DNA of 14,421 nucleotides, taken from the NCBI GenBank assembly GCA_041687295.1, contig JAWLCG010000090.1, positions 1 to 14,421 of the forward strand, written 5' to 3'. How positions within the stretch are numbered: the first letter of the stretch is position 1; the number at the start of each line of letters is the position of its first letter. Under the pieces are notes generated by a model. The model was given only the letters and a program-made list of their open reading frames with translations. It had not been told where the DNA came from and did not search any database. Below, piece by piece: positions 1 through 7,641 of the stretch. The position numbers were made by a program, and so were the translations under genes. The DNA comes from JAWLCG01 sp041687295. GTDB lineage: Bacteria; Planctomycetota; Phycisphaerae; SM23-33; FEN-1343.

Positions 1-31
1 GGACGACATCCGCACGCTGCTGGAGCCGTAG
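1..31 (+). CDS. C-terminal tail of a truncated upstream gene, function unknown
   Basis: An open frame enters from the left edge and ends with ...DDIRTLLEP and a TAG stop at 29-31. Only ten codons are visible, so no family can be assigned. It is in the same frame as the small ORF at 122-292, but two stops (29-31 and 104-106) separate them, so they are not one uninterrupted gene. It could be the end of a real gene, or chance open frame in GC-rich DNA. Confidence 0.35.
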   Translation, partial: DDIRTLLEP

Positions 32-37
32 GGGCCG

Positions 38-66
38 TTGCGGAGCCCGCCGAGGTCGCGTATAGT
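38..66 (+). promoter_or_regulatory. candidate sigma70-type promoter for the 122-292 ORF and possibly the sugar locus
   Basis: TTGCGG at 38-43 and TATAGT at 61-66 are separated by exactly 17 bases. The -10 box matches TATAAT at 5 of 6 positions; the -35 box keeps TTG only. The expected start of transcription, near 73, would leave a leader of about 50 nt before the ATG at 122. This is a pattern match only. Confidence 0.4.
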
Positions 67-121
67 CTGGCGGACACCCCGCGACCGCCGGCGGGGGCCG
101 GCCTGAGTAGAGGAGCAGCCC

Positions 122-292
122 ATGGACAGCACCTGGACCGCCAACGCCACCGCCTTCGAGAGCCCTGACGGGCGGCGGGTCGTCGTGGTGCACAACCCCT
201 TCGACCGCACCGAGCGCCTCACGCTGCAGGCCGGCGAGACGACCCTCGCCCTCGACCTGCCCGCCGAGAGCCTCAACACGGTTGTGGTGTAG
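122..292 (+). CDS. orphan GH30-type C-terminal beta-sandwich domain (56 aa)
   Basis: The ATG at 122 is preceded by a good Shine-Dalgarno, GAGGAG at 110-115, six bases upstream. The product starts MDSTWTANATAFESPDGRR and continues VVVVHNPFDRTERLTLQAG, ending with AESLNTVVV. This resembles the end of glycoside hydrolase family 30 enzymes, where a small beta-sandwich carries an 'aF.npDG..vvVv.N' strand and closes with a 'S(I/L)nTfv' strand. The catalytic barrel is absent: stops at 29-31 and 104-106 block any in-frame extension. It may be a free-standing carbohydrate-binding or accessory domain, a remnant of a degraded GH30 gene, or a split gene. The oxidoreductase starts 28 bases later, so the two are probably co-transcribed. 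The family call rests on pattern recognition over a very short protein. Confidence 0.55.
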   Translation: MDSTWTANATAFESPDGRRVVVVHNPFDRTERLTLQAGETTLALDLPAESLNTVVV

Positions 293-320
293 ATCCCCCG
301 GACGTGAAGGAGGCGAGGCG

Positions 321-1307
321 ATGGCCCTGGTGAAGGTCGGCTTCATTGGCTGCGGCAACCACGCGCGGACGAACCTCTACCCGGCCCTGCGGCTGGCGGA
401 CTGCGAGCTGCTGGCCGTCGCGGACCTGCATGCCGAGCGGCGGGACTGGGCGGCCCGCGTATTCGGCGCCCCCCGGGCCTACGACGATTACCGCAAGCTG
501 CTGGCCGACGAGCCCGACCTGCAGGCCGTCTTCATCAGCGGCCCGCCCGCCCTGCACCACGAGGCCGGCATCGCGGCGATGGAGCGCGGCCTGGACGTGA
601 TGGTCGAGAAGCCGCCCGCCCCCTCGCTCGAGGCCACGCTCGAACTGCAGCAGGTCAGCCGACGCACTGGCCGGCGGTGCTGCGTCGCCTTCATGAAGCG
701 GTTCGCCCGCCACTACGTCCGTGCGCGGGAGCTGGCAACGGCGCCCGAGTTCGGCCGGCCCACGCACCTGCTGATCCGCTACTCGTACAACACGCCCCGC
801 ATGGGCATCGACAGCATGCTCACGACCATGTGCACCCACGCGATCGACCTGGCCCGGTTCTTCATGGGCGACGTCGTCCGCCTGCAGGTCGAGCGCGGCG
901 GGCTGGAGGACGTGCTGCAGTTCCTGGTGAACCTCCGCTTCGCCAGCGGGGCGGCCGGCACGCTCGTCATGTCCAGCCAGGCGCCCGGCGTTCTCGAACG
1001 GGTCGAGCTGACCGGCCAGCGGGCGATGGTCACCGTCGAGGACCTGACGCGCCTGGAGTATTTCCCGCCCAGCGACAGCTCCTGGACCCCGCCGCAGCGG
1101 ATCGTCCAGCAGCCCAACATGGCCCTGCAGACGCTGGACAACCAGAGCATGGAGCTGCAGGGCTACCTCGGCGAGGTGCGGGCCTTCGTCCGGGCCGTCG
1201 GCGGCGGCGACGCGGGGGCCCTGGCCACCATCGATGACGGCGTGGCGGCCATGCGGATCGCGGATATCCTGGCCAGCGACCCCGCCGGTCCGGTAGACTG
1301 CAGCTGA
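321..1307 (+). CDS. Gfo/Idh/MocA-family NAD(P)-dependent oxidoreductase
   Basis: This 328-aa protein belongs to the glucose-fructose oxidoreductase / inositol dehydrogenase family, which oxidises or epimerises sugars and cyclitols in the cytoplasm. The N-terminal Rossmann fold shows KVGFIGCGNHAR (residues 5-16), the dinucleotide-binding loop. The family EKP motif (VEKPPAPS, about 95-102) contributes the conserved lysine. CTHAIDLARFFMGD (171-184) matches the family's 'H..D' active-site helix, with His173 and Asp176. The second half is the usual alpha/beta substrate domain. An upstream in-frame ATG at 282 exists but overlaps the previous ORF. The ATG at 321 is chosen because AAGGAGG at 307-313 lies seven bases before it and the Rossmann strand begins at once. 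The exact sugar substrate cannot be read. Its position before two glycosidase-like genes suggests a role in carbohydrate breakdown. Confidence 0.93.
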   Translation: MALVKVGFIGCGNHARTNLYPALRLADCELLAVADLHAERRDWAARVFGAPRAYDDYRKLLADEPDLQAVFISGPPALHHEAGIAAMERGLDVMVEKPPAPSLEATLELQQVSRRTGRRCCVAFMKRFARHYVRARELATAPEFGRPTHLLIRYSYNTPRMGIDSMLTTMCTHAIDLARFFMGDVVRLQVERGGLEDVLQFLVNLRFASGAAGTLVMSSQAPGVLERVELTGQRAMVTVEDLTRLEYFPPSDSSWTPPQRIVQQPNMALQTLDNQSMELQGYLGEVRAFVRAVGGGDAGALATIDDGVAAMRIADILASDPAGPVDCS

Positions 1308-1319
1308 CAATGACAGCCC

Positions 1320-1394
1320 GTAGGCCGGACGCAGTCCGGCTGGGTGACAGGCCGGATGTGGCGCCAAGGCCCAGCCGGACTGCGTCCGGCCTAC
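1320..1394. repeat. REPIN-like element: two inverted GTAG-headed REP units
   Basis: A perfect 25-bp inverted repeat, with arms at 1320-1344 and 1370-1394 around a 25-nt loop. Each arm begins, on its own strand, with GTAG followed by a self-complementary hairpin: GCCGGAC, loop GCA, GTCCGGC. That is the layout described for REP sequences (GTAG head plus palindrome). Two REPs in inverted orientation form a REPIN. It starts 12 bases after the oxidoreductase stop and ends before the Shine-Dalgarno of the next gene, the usual extragenic position. As RNA the 25-bp stem could protect or end the upstream message, but there is no U-run. Confidence 0.75.
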
Positions 1395-1440
1395 TGTGGA
1401 CGGCCGGGCTGAGGATGCACAGACCAAGGAGCGAGCGAGC

Positions 1441-3114
1441 ATGAGCAGTTTTGGCGCGATCGTGCGCGGCATGGCGGCTGTGATAGCGGTGGGGGCCCTG
1501 GCCCTGACGGCGACGGCCCAGAGCGAGGACGGCGGCATGGTCCCGACCGGGCGCATCGGCGTGGGCCTCGAGGGCCCCGGCGGGCGGAGCCTCTCGCTGG
1601 TGGACGCGGCCAAGACCTCCACGCCCTGGCGGCCCATCGGCGAGGGCGAGCTGCCCAAGGACGAGCACGGCTGGCCCCTGGCGGACGCGCAGGTGGTCTT
1701 CTTCGACCTCCGCCCGACCTACGCCTGGGCCCCGCCCGCCGACGACCCCGACGCCTACCAGATCGACGTCAGCGGCACCTACAAGCTCAGCTTCACCGGC
1801 AAGGCCGATCTGTCCAGCGTTGAGGAGCCGGCCAGCTGGCACGTCGAGAACCAGCAGTACGACCCGGCCACCAACCGCACCACCGCCGACGTCGTCATGC
1901 ACGCCGGCGGGGGCCTGCTGTACGTCCGCTTCACGAACACCGACGGCGGGGTGAAGGACGTCCGGCTGATCCGCCCGGGCTACCCGGCCGACACGCAGGA
2001 GGTCTTCCATCGGCCCTTCCTGGAGGCCCTGGCGCCCTTCCCGGTGCTGCGGTTCATGGACTACACGCACACCAACAACGACAATCCGCCCTTCGACGCC
2101 GCCGACAACGTCACCGACTGGGCCGACCGGAAACAGCCCGACGACGCCACGATGTCCGCTGACACCACCGGCGACGGGCGGACCAGCAGCGGGGCGGCCT
2201 GGGAGTACGTCGTCGAGCTGGCCAACGCCTGCGGCAAGGACATCTGGATCAACGTCCCCGTCGCCGCCAGCGACGACTACGTCCACCAGCTGGCCGAGCT
2301 GCTCTGCCGACGCCTGCGCCCGAAGGTGGCCGTCTACTTCGAGTACTCCAACGAGACCTGGCACGCCGGCTTCGACCAGGGCGTCTACAACCGCAAGGCC
2401 GCCGCCGCCGAGGTCGCCCGCGGCGAGTCGAACCTCAACTACGACGGGCGCGACGACGTCGAGGTGCTCAACGCCCGCCGGCACGCCCGCCGAACGCTGG
2501 AGATGGGGCAGATCTTCGCCGAGGTCTTCGGGGCCGACTCGATGGGCACGCGCGTCCGGCCGGTGCTGAGCTGGACCAAGGGCCAGCCCGCCGAGATCGC
2601 CGACATGCTCAAGTTCGTCACCGACAACTACGGCCCGCCGGCGGACTACTTCCAGGCCATCGCCACCACGGCCTACATCACCTACGGCCGGCCCGACCCG
2701 GAGGACACCGTCGACGACGTGCTCGACCAGATGCTCGCCAACGCCGACCGCGACGCGCCCCGCTGGGACGCCGTCGCCGACCTGTGCGACGAGCACGGCC
2801 TGGAGCTCTACGTCTACGAGGGCGGCTCGAACACCGCCCCCGGCTTCAACCACACCAACACCGCCATCGCCGCCCGCATCGGCGCCGAGCGGAGCAAGCG
2901 GATCGCCCAGATCATCCAGCACCACATCCGCGACAATTTCTTCGCCCGCGGCGGCGACCTGTTCATGTACTTCACCCTCAGCAGCGCCTACAGCCGCCAC
3001 GGCTGCTGGGGCCTGACCGACGACATCACCCAGCCCCGCCGAAACCACAAGTACCAGGCCGTCGTCGAGCTCATCGAGCAGGGCCGGGCGGCCCAGGCCA
3101 ACCCGGCCCCATAG
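1441..3114 (+). CDS. secreted clan GH-A-like glycoside hydrolase / cellulase-like protein
   Basis: The ATG at 1441 is chosen because AAGGAG at 1426-1431 precedes it by nine bases and a signal peptide begins there (MSSFGAIVRGMAAVIAVGAL, then ALTATAQS, with likely cleavage near residue 26). An in-frame ATG at 1396 would start inside the region just after the REPIN-like repeat and bury the signal peptide. The 557-aa product has an N-terminal beta-rich part (about 30-190) and a putative TIM-barrel half. YFEYSNETWH places an Asn-Glu pair at N304-E305, as in the acid/base strand of clan GH-A enzymes. ELYVYEGGSN puts Glu460 where the nucleophile would be expected. Planctomycetes often carry proteins with this 'EYSNE.W' signature annotated as cellulase-like or hypothetical. 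Substrate is unknown. Secretion suggests action on an extracellular or periplasmic glycan, upstream of the cytoplasmic enzymes beside it. Confidence 0.75.
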   Translation: MSSFGAIVRGMAAVIAVGALALTATAQSEDGGMVPTGRIGVGLEGPGGRSLSLVDAAKTSTPWRPIGEGELPKDEHGWPLADAQVVFFDLRPTYAWAPPADDPDAYQIDVSGTYKLSFTGKADLSSVEEPASWHVENQQYDPATNRTTADVVMHAGGGLLYVRFTNTDGGVKDVRLIRPGYPADTQEVFHRPFLEALAPFPVLRFMDYTHTNNDNPPFDAADNVTDWADRKQPDDATMSADTTGDGRTSSGAAWEYVVELANACGKDIWINVPVAASDDYVHQLAELLCRRLRPKVAVYFEYSNETWHAGFDQGVYNRKAAAAEVARGESNLNYDGRDDVEVLNARRHARRTLEMGQIFAEVFGADSMGTRVRPVLSWTKGQPAEIADMLKFVTDNYGPPADYFQAIATTAYITYGRPDPEDTVDDVLDQMLANADRDAPRWDAVADLCDEHGLELYVYEGGSNTAPGFNHTNTAIAARIGAERSKRIAQIIQHHIRDNFFARGGDLFMYFTLSSAYSRHGCWGLTDDITQPRRNHKYQAVVELIEQGRAAQANPAP

Positions 3115-3124
3115 GAGTCCTCCC

Positions 3125-5575
3125 ATGCTGACCCTTGAGACTGCATCCTCCGGACGGGCGGTGGAGCCCCTGGAGAAGGTCACCGTTTCGGCCGACGCGG
3201 CCGGCACGCTGGTCGTCCTGGACGGCCAGGGCCGTGAGTACCTTCGGCGCCGGGCGGGCCGGCGCGTCGCCTTTGCGGCGGCCGGCGCCCTGGGCCGCCA
3301 CGAGGTCCGCCTGGAGGACGCCGAGGGGCGCCTGATCGAGCGGACCGAGTTCCACGTCGACTGCCAGACCGCCATCGAGGACGCCGGCGGGCGGTTCCGT
3401 CGGCTGCTGGAGATGCTCTACTGGACGATGCGGCGGGGCGGCATCGACTGCTGCCCCTACCAGGGCAAGGTCTACGAGTACTTCGTCTGCTGGCTGCGCG
3501 ACCACGTGCATACGCTCAAGGGCATGAAGTACTTCTACCCCAACCTCAAGAGCGCCATCGAGCTCTACCGCGACAGCCAGCGCGACGACGGCATGATTTG
3601 GGACAACGTCTACCGCCGCAGCCCCGAGGCGAACTGGTTCGACCACATCTTCAGCTACGGCGACTTCATTCGGCCGTTCAGCAACGGCACGCACGAGTTC
3701 AAGCGGATCCCGGTCGAGAACGACGTGGAGTACCTCTACGTCGAGGGCCTCTACTACACCTGGAAGGCCACCGGCGACGATGCGTGGATGGCCTCGATGC
3801 TCGACAGCGCCGTGCGGGCCTTCCGTTACAGCACCACCAGCCCGTACCGCTGGAGCGAGACGTTCGGCCTGCTCAAGCGGGGCTACACCATCGACACCTG
3901 GGACTTCCAGACGGCCGAGGACGCCGCCCGCACGGGCCATGCCATGGTCATCACGCTGGACAAGACCCGCTTTGGCGTGATGTTCGGCGACAACACGGGT
4001 TTCGCCGTCGGCTGCGACTACCTGGCCGAGATGCTCGACTACGCCGGCCGATCCGAGCAGGCCGAGGAGTTCGCCACACTCGGCGCCGAGATCCGCCAGC
4101 GGCTGGACGAAATCGCCTGGAACGGGCAGTTCTTCACCCACCACGTACCGGAGGACCCGTCCGTCCAACGCGACCTGGGCGTCGACGAGAGCCGGCAGGT
4201 CTCGCTGAGCAACGCCTACTCGATCAACCGCGGCGTCCGCGAGGAGCAGGCGCAGGCGATCATCCGGACCTACCAGCGGATCCGCCGGCAGATGCCCGCC
4301 GGCTCGCCGGGCGAGTTCTACCAGATCTACCCGCCGTTCGAACGTGGCTTCGGCGGGCACAACGCCAAATGGGAGTACATGAACGGCGGCGTGACGACCA
4401 TCGTCGCCGGCGAATTGGCCCATGGGGCGTTCGAACATGGCTTCGAGGACTACGGTGTGGACATCCTGCGGCGGGTGGCTGGCTGGGGCGAGGCCCACAA
4501 CGGCTACTTCGACTGCTGCCTCCGCGGGGCACCGGCCGAGGCCCCCAAGCGGACCTTCCAGACCCTCGACCTGCGCGGGTCGGCCAACGTGGACTTCGTC
4601 GGCGGGCCGGACCGCGAGGTCACCGGCTGGCTGGGCGTGGCCGACAACGACCTGGCCGGCATGCCCACGGGCAAGCGGCGCTTCTGCGAGGTGCCCTTCG
4701 ACGTGATCGACCCGGCCCGCAACGGCCGGCGGGCGTGCATTGGCCTGGCCGACAAGCCCGGGTACGCTCTGCAGGCGGCCCTTGAGGTCGGGGCCAAGGC
4801 CCGGTCGCTCTACTTCCTGCACACCGCCTCGGGCTCCGGGCCGGTGGGCACGATCACGCTGGAGTACGCCGACGGCACCCGGACGACCCGGCACGTGGTC
4901 GTCGGGCGCAACGTGGGCCACTGGTGGATGCCCCAGTCGCCCGACAACGGCCGGCACGGCATCCCCCATTGCCAGGTCGCCTGGCGGGGGCCCAACGCCA
5001 CCTTCCCCAACGTGGGCGTCTACGCCTACGGCCTGGACAACCCCCAGCCCGACAAACGGATCGAGCGGATCGTCCTGGAGGGCGCCCGCGACAGCGGCCA
5101 CTGGTTCGTCCTGGGCGTCACGCGGAGCGATGCCGAGGTCTTCTTCCCACCCTCCGACGTGAGCTTCGGCATCCCGGACAACTGGGGCGCGGCGGCCGTC
5201 GCGTACGCCCTCATCGAGGGCCTGGCCGGCGTGAAGGACGCGGGCGTCGCCTTCGACCGCGCGGAGCTCAGCCCCCGCTGGTCGGCCGCCGAGGTCCGCA
5301 ACGCCGGCGTCACCATCAAGTACCCCGCCTCGGACGGCTACGTTCGCTACCGCTACGCCCAGAACGCCCGCACGGGCGCCTTGACCCTCGAGTTCACCGG
5401 CACGGCCGATCGGACCGACGTTGCCATTCTTCTGCCCGCCGGCGCCCGAAAGCCCAAGGCCCTGCGCGTCGATGGTCAGGACACGCCCGTCCGCACGCGC
5501 AAGGCCGGCAAGAGCCTCTACGCCCTGGCCGAAGTCGTCGGCGTAGGCCGACACGAGGTGGTGGTGACCCTGTAG
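3125..5575 (+). CDS. six-hairpin glycosidase-like protein with flanking beta-sandwich domains
   Basis: This is an 816-aa protein without a signal peptide, probably cytoplasmic. Residues 1 to about 80 look like an Ig-type beta-sandwich. Residues about 85-480 have the aromatic, helical character of an (alpha/alpha)6 barrel: WLRDHVHTLKGMKYF (about 123-137), a DDGMIWD loop (about 154-160) and WEYMNGGV (about 416-423). The WLRD and DDG loops resemble GH15/GH63/GH65-like six-hairpin glycosidases. A beta-rich insert follows (about 490-670), then a C-terminal module starting near GIPDNWG (about 680) that ends in beta strands. Catalytic residues cannot be assigned with certainty. Translation is coupled to the gene before it: AGGAG (3113-3117) overlaps that gene's TAG stop and lies seven bases before the ATG. 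The likely role is processing of oligosaccharides produced by the secreted enzyme. The exact GH family is not recognised. Confidence 0.7.
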   Translation: MLTLETASSGRAVEPLEKVTVSADAAGTLVVLDGQGREYLRRRAGRRVAFAAAGALGRHEVRLEDAEGRLIERTEFHVDCQTAIEDAGGRFRRLLEMLYWTMRRGGIDCCPYQGKVYEYFVCWLRDHVHTLKGMKYFYPNLKSAIELYRDSQRDDGMIWDNVYRRSPEANWFDHIFSYGDFIRPFSNGTHEFKRIPVENDVEYLYVEGLYYTWKATGDDAWMASMLDSAVRAFRYSTTSPYRWSETFGLLKRGYTIDTWDFQTAEDAARTGHAMVITLDKTRFGVMFGDNTGFAVGCDYLAEMLDYAGRSEQAEEFATLGAEIRQRLDEIAWNGQFFTHHVPEDPSVQRDLGVDESRQVSLSNAYSINRGVREEQAQAIIRTYQRIRRQMPAGSPGEFYQIYPPFERGFGGHNAKWEYMNGGVTTIVAGELAHGAFEHGFEDYGVDILRRVAGWGEAHNGYFDCCLRGAPAEAPKRTFQTLDLRGSANVDFVGGPDREVTGWLGVADNDLAGMPTGKRRFCEVPFDVIDPARNGRRACIGLADKPGYALQAALEVGAKARSLYFLHTASGSGPVGTITLEYADGTRTTRHVVVGRNVGHWWMPQSPDNGRHGIPHCQVAWRGPNATFPNVGVYAYGLDNPQPDKRIERIVLEGARDSGHWFVLGVTRSDAEVFFPPSDVSFGIPDNWGAAAVAYALIEGLAGVKDAGVAFDRAELSPRWSAAEVRNAGVTIKYPASDGYVRYRYAQNARTGALTLEFTGTADRTDVAILLPAGARKPKALRVDGQDTPVRTRKAGKSLYALAEVVGVGRHEVVVTL

Positions 5576-5704
5576 ACCGCCTGGCGATCGCCTGTGCGGA
5601 TGGTTGCCGGCTGCGAACGTCTTCGGCGGCTCTCGTGACGCGCAGCGGTCTGTCGCGGGGCGGCGAGCCCGGGGGTCCGGCACGCCCTCGGCGGCGCCGG
5701 GGGG

Positions 5705-6550
5705 CTACAGCCGGGCGATGGGGCGGATGTGTTGGCCGGCGTCGGCGAGGTCGAGGGGGCTGTCGGCGTCGAATTCGAAGATCGCGCCGCGGGCGTGGTC
5801 GCAGGCCAGGATGATCTGGCGGTCGGCGACGATGGCGTAGCCGTCGTCCTGGGGCTGATGGCCGTTGATGAACCAGGTGGCCTCGAGCCGCTCGGCCAGG
5901 GCGGTCAGCAGCGGCTCGTCCTGGCGCCGGCCCCAGACCAGCTCGTAGACGCTGCCGCCGCGGCGGAGGTCGTCGTCCTCGTAGGGCCGATGCAGCACCG
6001 ACAGGTCCACCAGGTCCTCCCGGCCCGGGGAGGGCAGCGAGTGGCTCAGAAACGCCCCGTTGGGGCACCGCCCGGCCAGCGGCAGGGCCAGCAGCAGCTC
6101 GCAGATGGCCTGGTACACCTCGTCGGTGTCGCTGGTGAAGGCGTGCTCGAGGCCCTGGCGGAAGGCCTTGCACTGGCCAAGCCCCTCCTTGGCGATCTCG
6201 TTGCCGGTGACCTGGGCGATGTCGTGATTGGCCAGCAGCATGTGCACCTGGCCGGGATGCTGGGTCTTGAGCCGGGCGATCCGCATGAGCAGCTCGAAGC
6301 TGCGGTCGCCGCCGGCCTCGTCGGTGGGCCCGCCGTGGATCACCTCCTGCAGCACCAGCATGCGGTGCGCGTCGGCCGGCAGGCGGGCGTGGGCCAGGAC
6401 CTTGACGAGGTTCTGCCGGTAGCCGTGCAGGTCCCCGCAGACGATCAGGTGGTCGTCGGGTTCGAGGGCCAGCACGTTGCCCTCGCGGCGCGGGTCGTCC
6501 TGGAAGAGGCGGGCGGCCTTGCGGAAGGTCTCGGCGACCGGATGGGCCAT
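5705..6550 (-). CDS. PPP-like metallophosphoesterase (Ser/Thr phosphatase-like) with altered motifs
   Basis: The 281-aa product has the calcineurin-like metallophosphoesterase layout. VCGDLHGY (about 37-44) is motif I with D40 and H42. LLANHD (105-110) is the GNHE/D motif, with N108 and H109 kept. FLSHSLP (167-173) and WFINGHQP (226-233) supply the last two metal-ligand histidines, H170 and H231. The order and the GDLHG start resemble protein phosphatases of the PPP family. The odd point is motif II, normally GDxVDRG, which here reads QEVIHGG (68-74): the bridging Asp is Glu69, and the usual Asp and Arg are His and Gly. The protein may still bind metal through Glu, or be weakened or of changed specificity. 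The start follows GGAGG by five bases. It lies 40 bases after the kinase gene on the same strand, which suggests a reversible phosphorylation pair. Confidence 0.82.
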   Translation of the reverse strand: MAHPVAETFRKAARLFQDDPRREGNVLALEPDDHLIVCGDLHGYRQNLVKVLAHARLPADAHRMLVLQEVIHGGPTDEAGGDRSFELLMRIARLKTQHPGQVHMLLANHDIAQVTGNEIAKEGLGQCKAFRQGLEHAFTSDTDEVYQAICELLLALPLAGRCPNGAFLSHSLPSPGREDLVDLSVLHRPYEDDDLRRGGSVYELVWGRRQDEPLLTALAERLEATWFINGHQPQDDGYAIVADRQIILACDHARGAIFEFDADSPLDLADAGQHIRPIARL

Positions 6551-6590
6551 GGGGTCCTCCGTGGCGGTGACGGATGGGCGGCGGCGCGGG

Positions 6591-7466
6591 TCAGGCCGGC
6601 GGGGCCTCGCCGTCGCCGGTGCCCTCGGCCAGGCCGCGGGCGCGGCGGATCTGGAGCTGGACGACTTCGAGGCGGGCGAGCACCTGGGCCATGCTGGCGG
6701 GCCGATGGCTGGGCTGGTGCTCGACGCAGTCGTTGACCAGCTTGGTCAGGGCGGCCGGCGCATCGGCGGCGAACTCCTCGATCGCCTTGGGCCGACGCGA
6801 GTCGAGCATCTGCCGGCCGGGCTTCATCTGGGGCAGCACGGTGCTGATCGCCTGACCGGTGAGGGTCCAGTAGAGCGTCGCGCCGAAGTTGAACACGTCG
6901 GTCTGGAACGTCAGCGGGTCGCGGTAGACCTGCTCGGGCGCGATGTAGTCCGGCGTGCCCTGGACGCGCTGCTTGACCGTGCCGACGGGGCAGCCCTGGC
7001 CCAGGTCGATCACCTTGACCGACCCGTCGGGGGCCACGATGATGTTGTTGGGCTTCATGTCGGCGTGCAGGAAGCCCTGGCGGTTCATGTAGTCGATCGC
7101 CTTGGCGACCTTCAGGAAGATTCGGATCGTCTCGAGCAGTTCGGCGGGGCGGCTCTGCTGGAGGCTGGTGCCGGGGCAGAACTCCATGAACAGGTGCACC
7201 TCGCGGAGGCGCATCCAGCTCTTGATGCGGCGGATCTCCAGGCAGCGGCGGATGGCCGGGTGCTCGAGCTGGCTGGCGATGGCGTACTCGTTCTCGGCCT
7301 GCTCGATGAAGCGGTGGTCCTCGTGGCTGCGCTTGACGACCCGTTTGAGCGCATAGACCTGGCCCGTCCGCTGGTCACGCACGGTCCAGATGGTGCTGCG
7401 GGCACCGCTCCCAAGGTACTCCAGAACGTGGTACCCGGGCACGTGTAGCGCTTTGTCTGTCGACAT
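6591..7466 (-). CDS. soluble Hanks-type serine/threonine protein kinase
   Basis: With the ATG at 7466 (MSTDKALHVPGYHVLEYLGS...) the protein is 291 aa, one kinase domain with little else. All the core catalytic elements are visible: the glycine loop GSGARST (19-25), Lys41 in YALKRV, a helix-C Glu near 58-60, the catalytic loop HADMKPNN (134-141) with Asp136 and Asn141, IDLG (153-156) in place of DFG with Asp154, and GTPDYIAPEQ (170-179). HAD instead of HRD marks a non-RD kinase, so it may not need activation-loop phosphorylation. There is no membrane segment or sensor domain, unlike PknB. An upstream in-frame start would extend the protein through the promoter region, so the ATG at 7466 is preferred although its Shine-Dalgarno is weak. 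It is first in a two-gene unit with the PPP-like phosphatase. Confidence 0.92.
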   Translation of the reverse strand: MSTDKALHVPGYHVLEYLGSGARSTIWTVRDQRTGQVYALKRVVKRSHEDHRFIEQAENEYAIASQLEHPAIRRCLEIRRIKSWMRLREVHLFMEFCPGTSLQQSRPAELLETIRIFLKVAKAIDYMNRQGFLHADMKPNNIIVAPDGSVKVIDLGQGCPVGTVKQRVQGTPDYIAPEQVYRDPLTFQTDVFNFGATLYWTLTGQAISTVLPQMKPGRQMLDSRRPKAIEEFAADAPAALTKLVNDCVEHQPSHRPASMAQVLARLEVVQLQIRRARGLAEGTGDGEAPPA

Positions 7467-7519
7467 TCTCGGGCGGTATGAATCCAGAATGAGGCCAGTC
7501 AGGCCTTTGCGTCGCCCCC

Positions 7520-7548
7520 ATTGTAGTGAATCGCCCCAGCCAGGTCGA
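7520..7548 (-). promoter_or_regulatory. candidate promoter of the kinase-phosphatase unit
   Basis: On the minus strand TCGACC (7548-7543) and TACAAT (7525-7520) are 17 bases apart; the matches to the sigma70 consensus are 4/6 and 5/6. Transcription would begin near 7513, about 47 nt before the kinase ATG. It lies downstream of a strong terminator, so the kinase gene would need its own promoter. Confidence 0.4.
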
Positions 7549-7566
7549 TGCAATCCCTGGGGGCCC

Positions 7567-7605
7567 AAACGAAACCGCCGGGGCGGTCGACGACCGCGCC
7601 GGCGG
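7567..7605 (-). terminator. intrinsic terminator after the amidase gene
   Basis: Read on the minus strand, a 14-step stem with a single C-C mismatch forms from CCGCCGG-C-GCGGTC and GACCGC-C-CCGGCGG around a GTC loop (stem 7605-7575). TTTCGTTT (7574-7567) follows directly. It begins 36 bases after the amidase stop and separates the amidase from the kinase unit. Confidence 0.75.
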
Positions 7606-7641
7606 CGGAAGATCGAGGCTGGGGCGTCGCGAACCGGACGT

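Noticed and set aside
1030..3375. A 781-codon open frame on the minus strand across the REPIN and the secreted glycosidase
   Set aside because: It reads through the intergenic repeat and the opposite strand of two supported genes; no motif or start signal is seen.
5582..5591. GGCGATCGCC palindrome between the convergent genes, resembling the HIP1 octamer
   Set aside because: A single 10-bp palindrome in GC-rich DNA is expected by chance, and HIP1 is a cyanobacterial feature. No U-run follows, so it is not a terminator either.
3071..5683. An 870-codon open frame on the minus strand opposite the six-hairpin glycosidase gene
   Set aside because: It is a mirror frame of a real gene, rich in Val/Ala/Gly/Asp/Arg, without motifs. 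The plus-strand gene has coupled start signals and recognisable structure.
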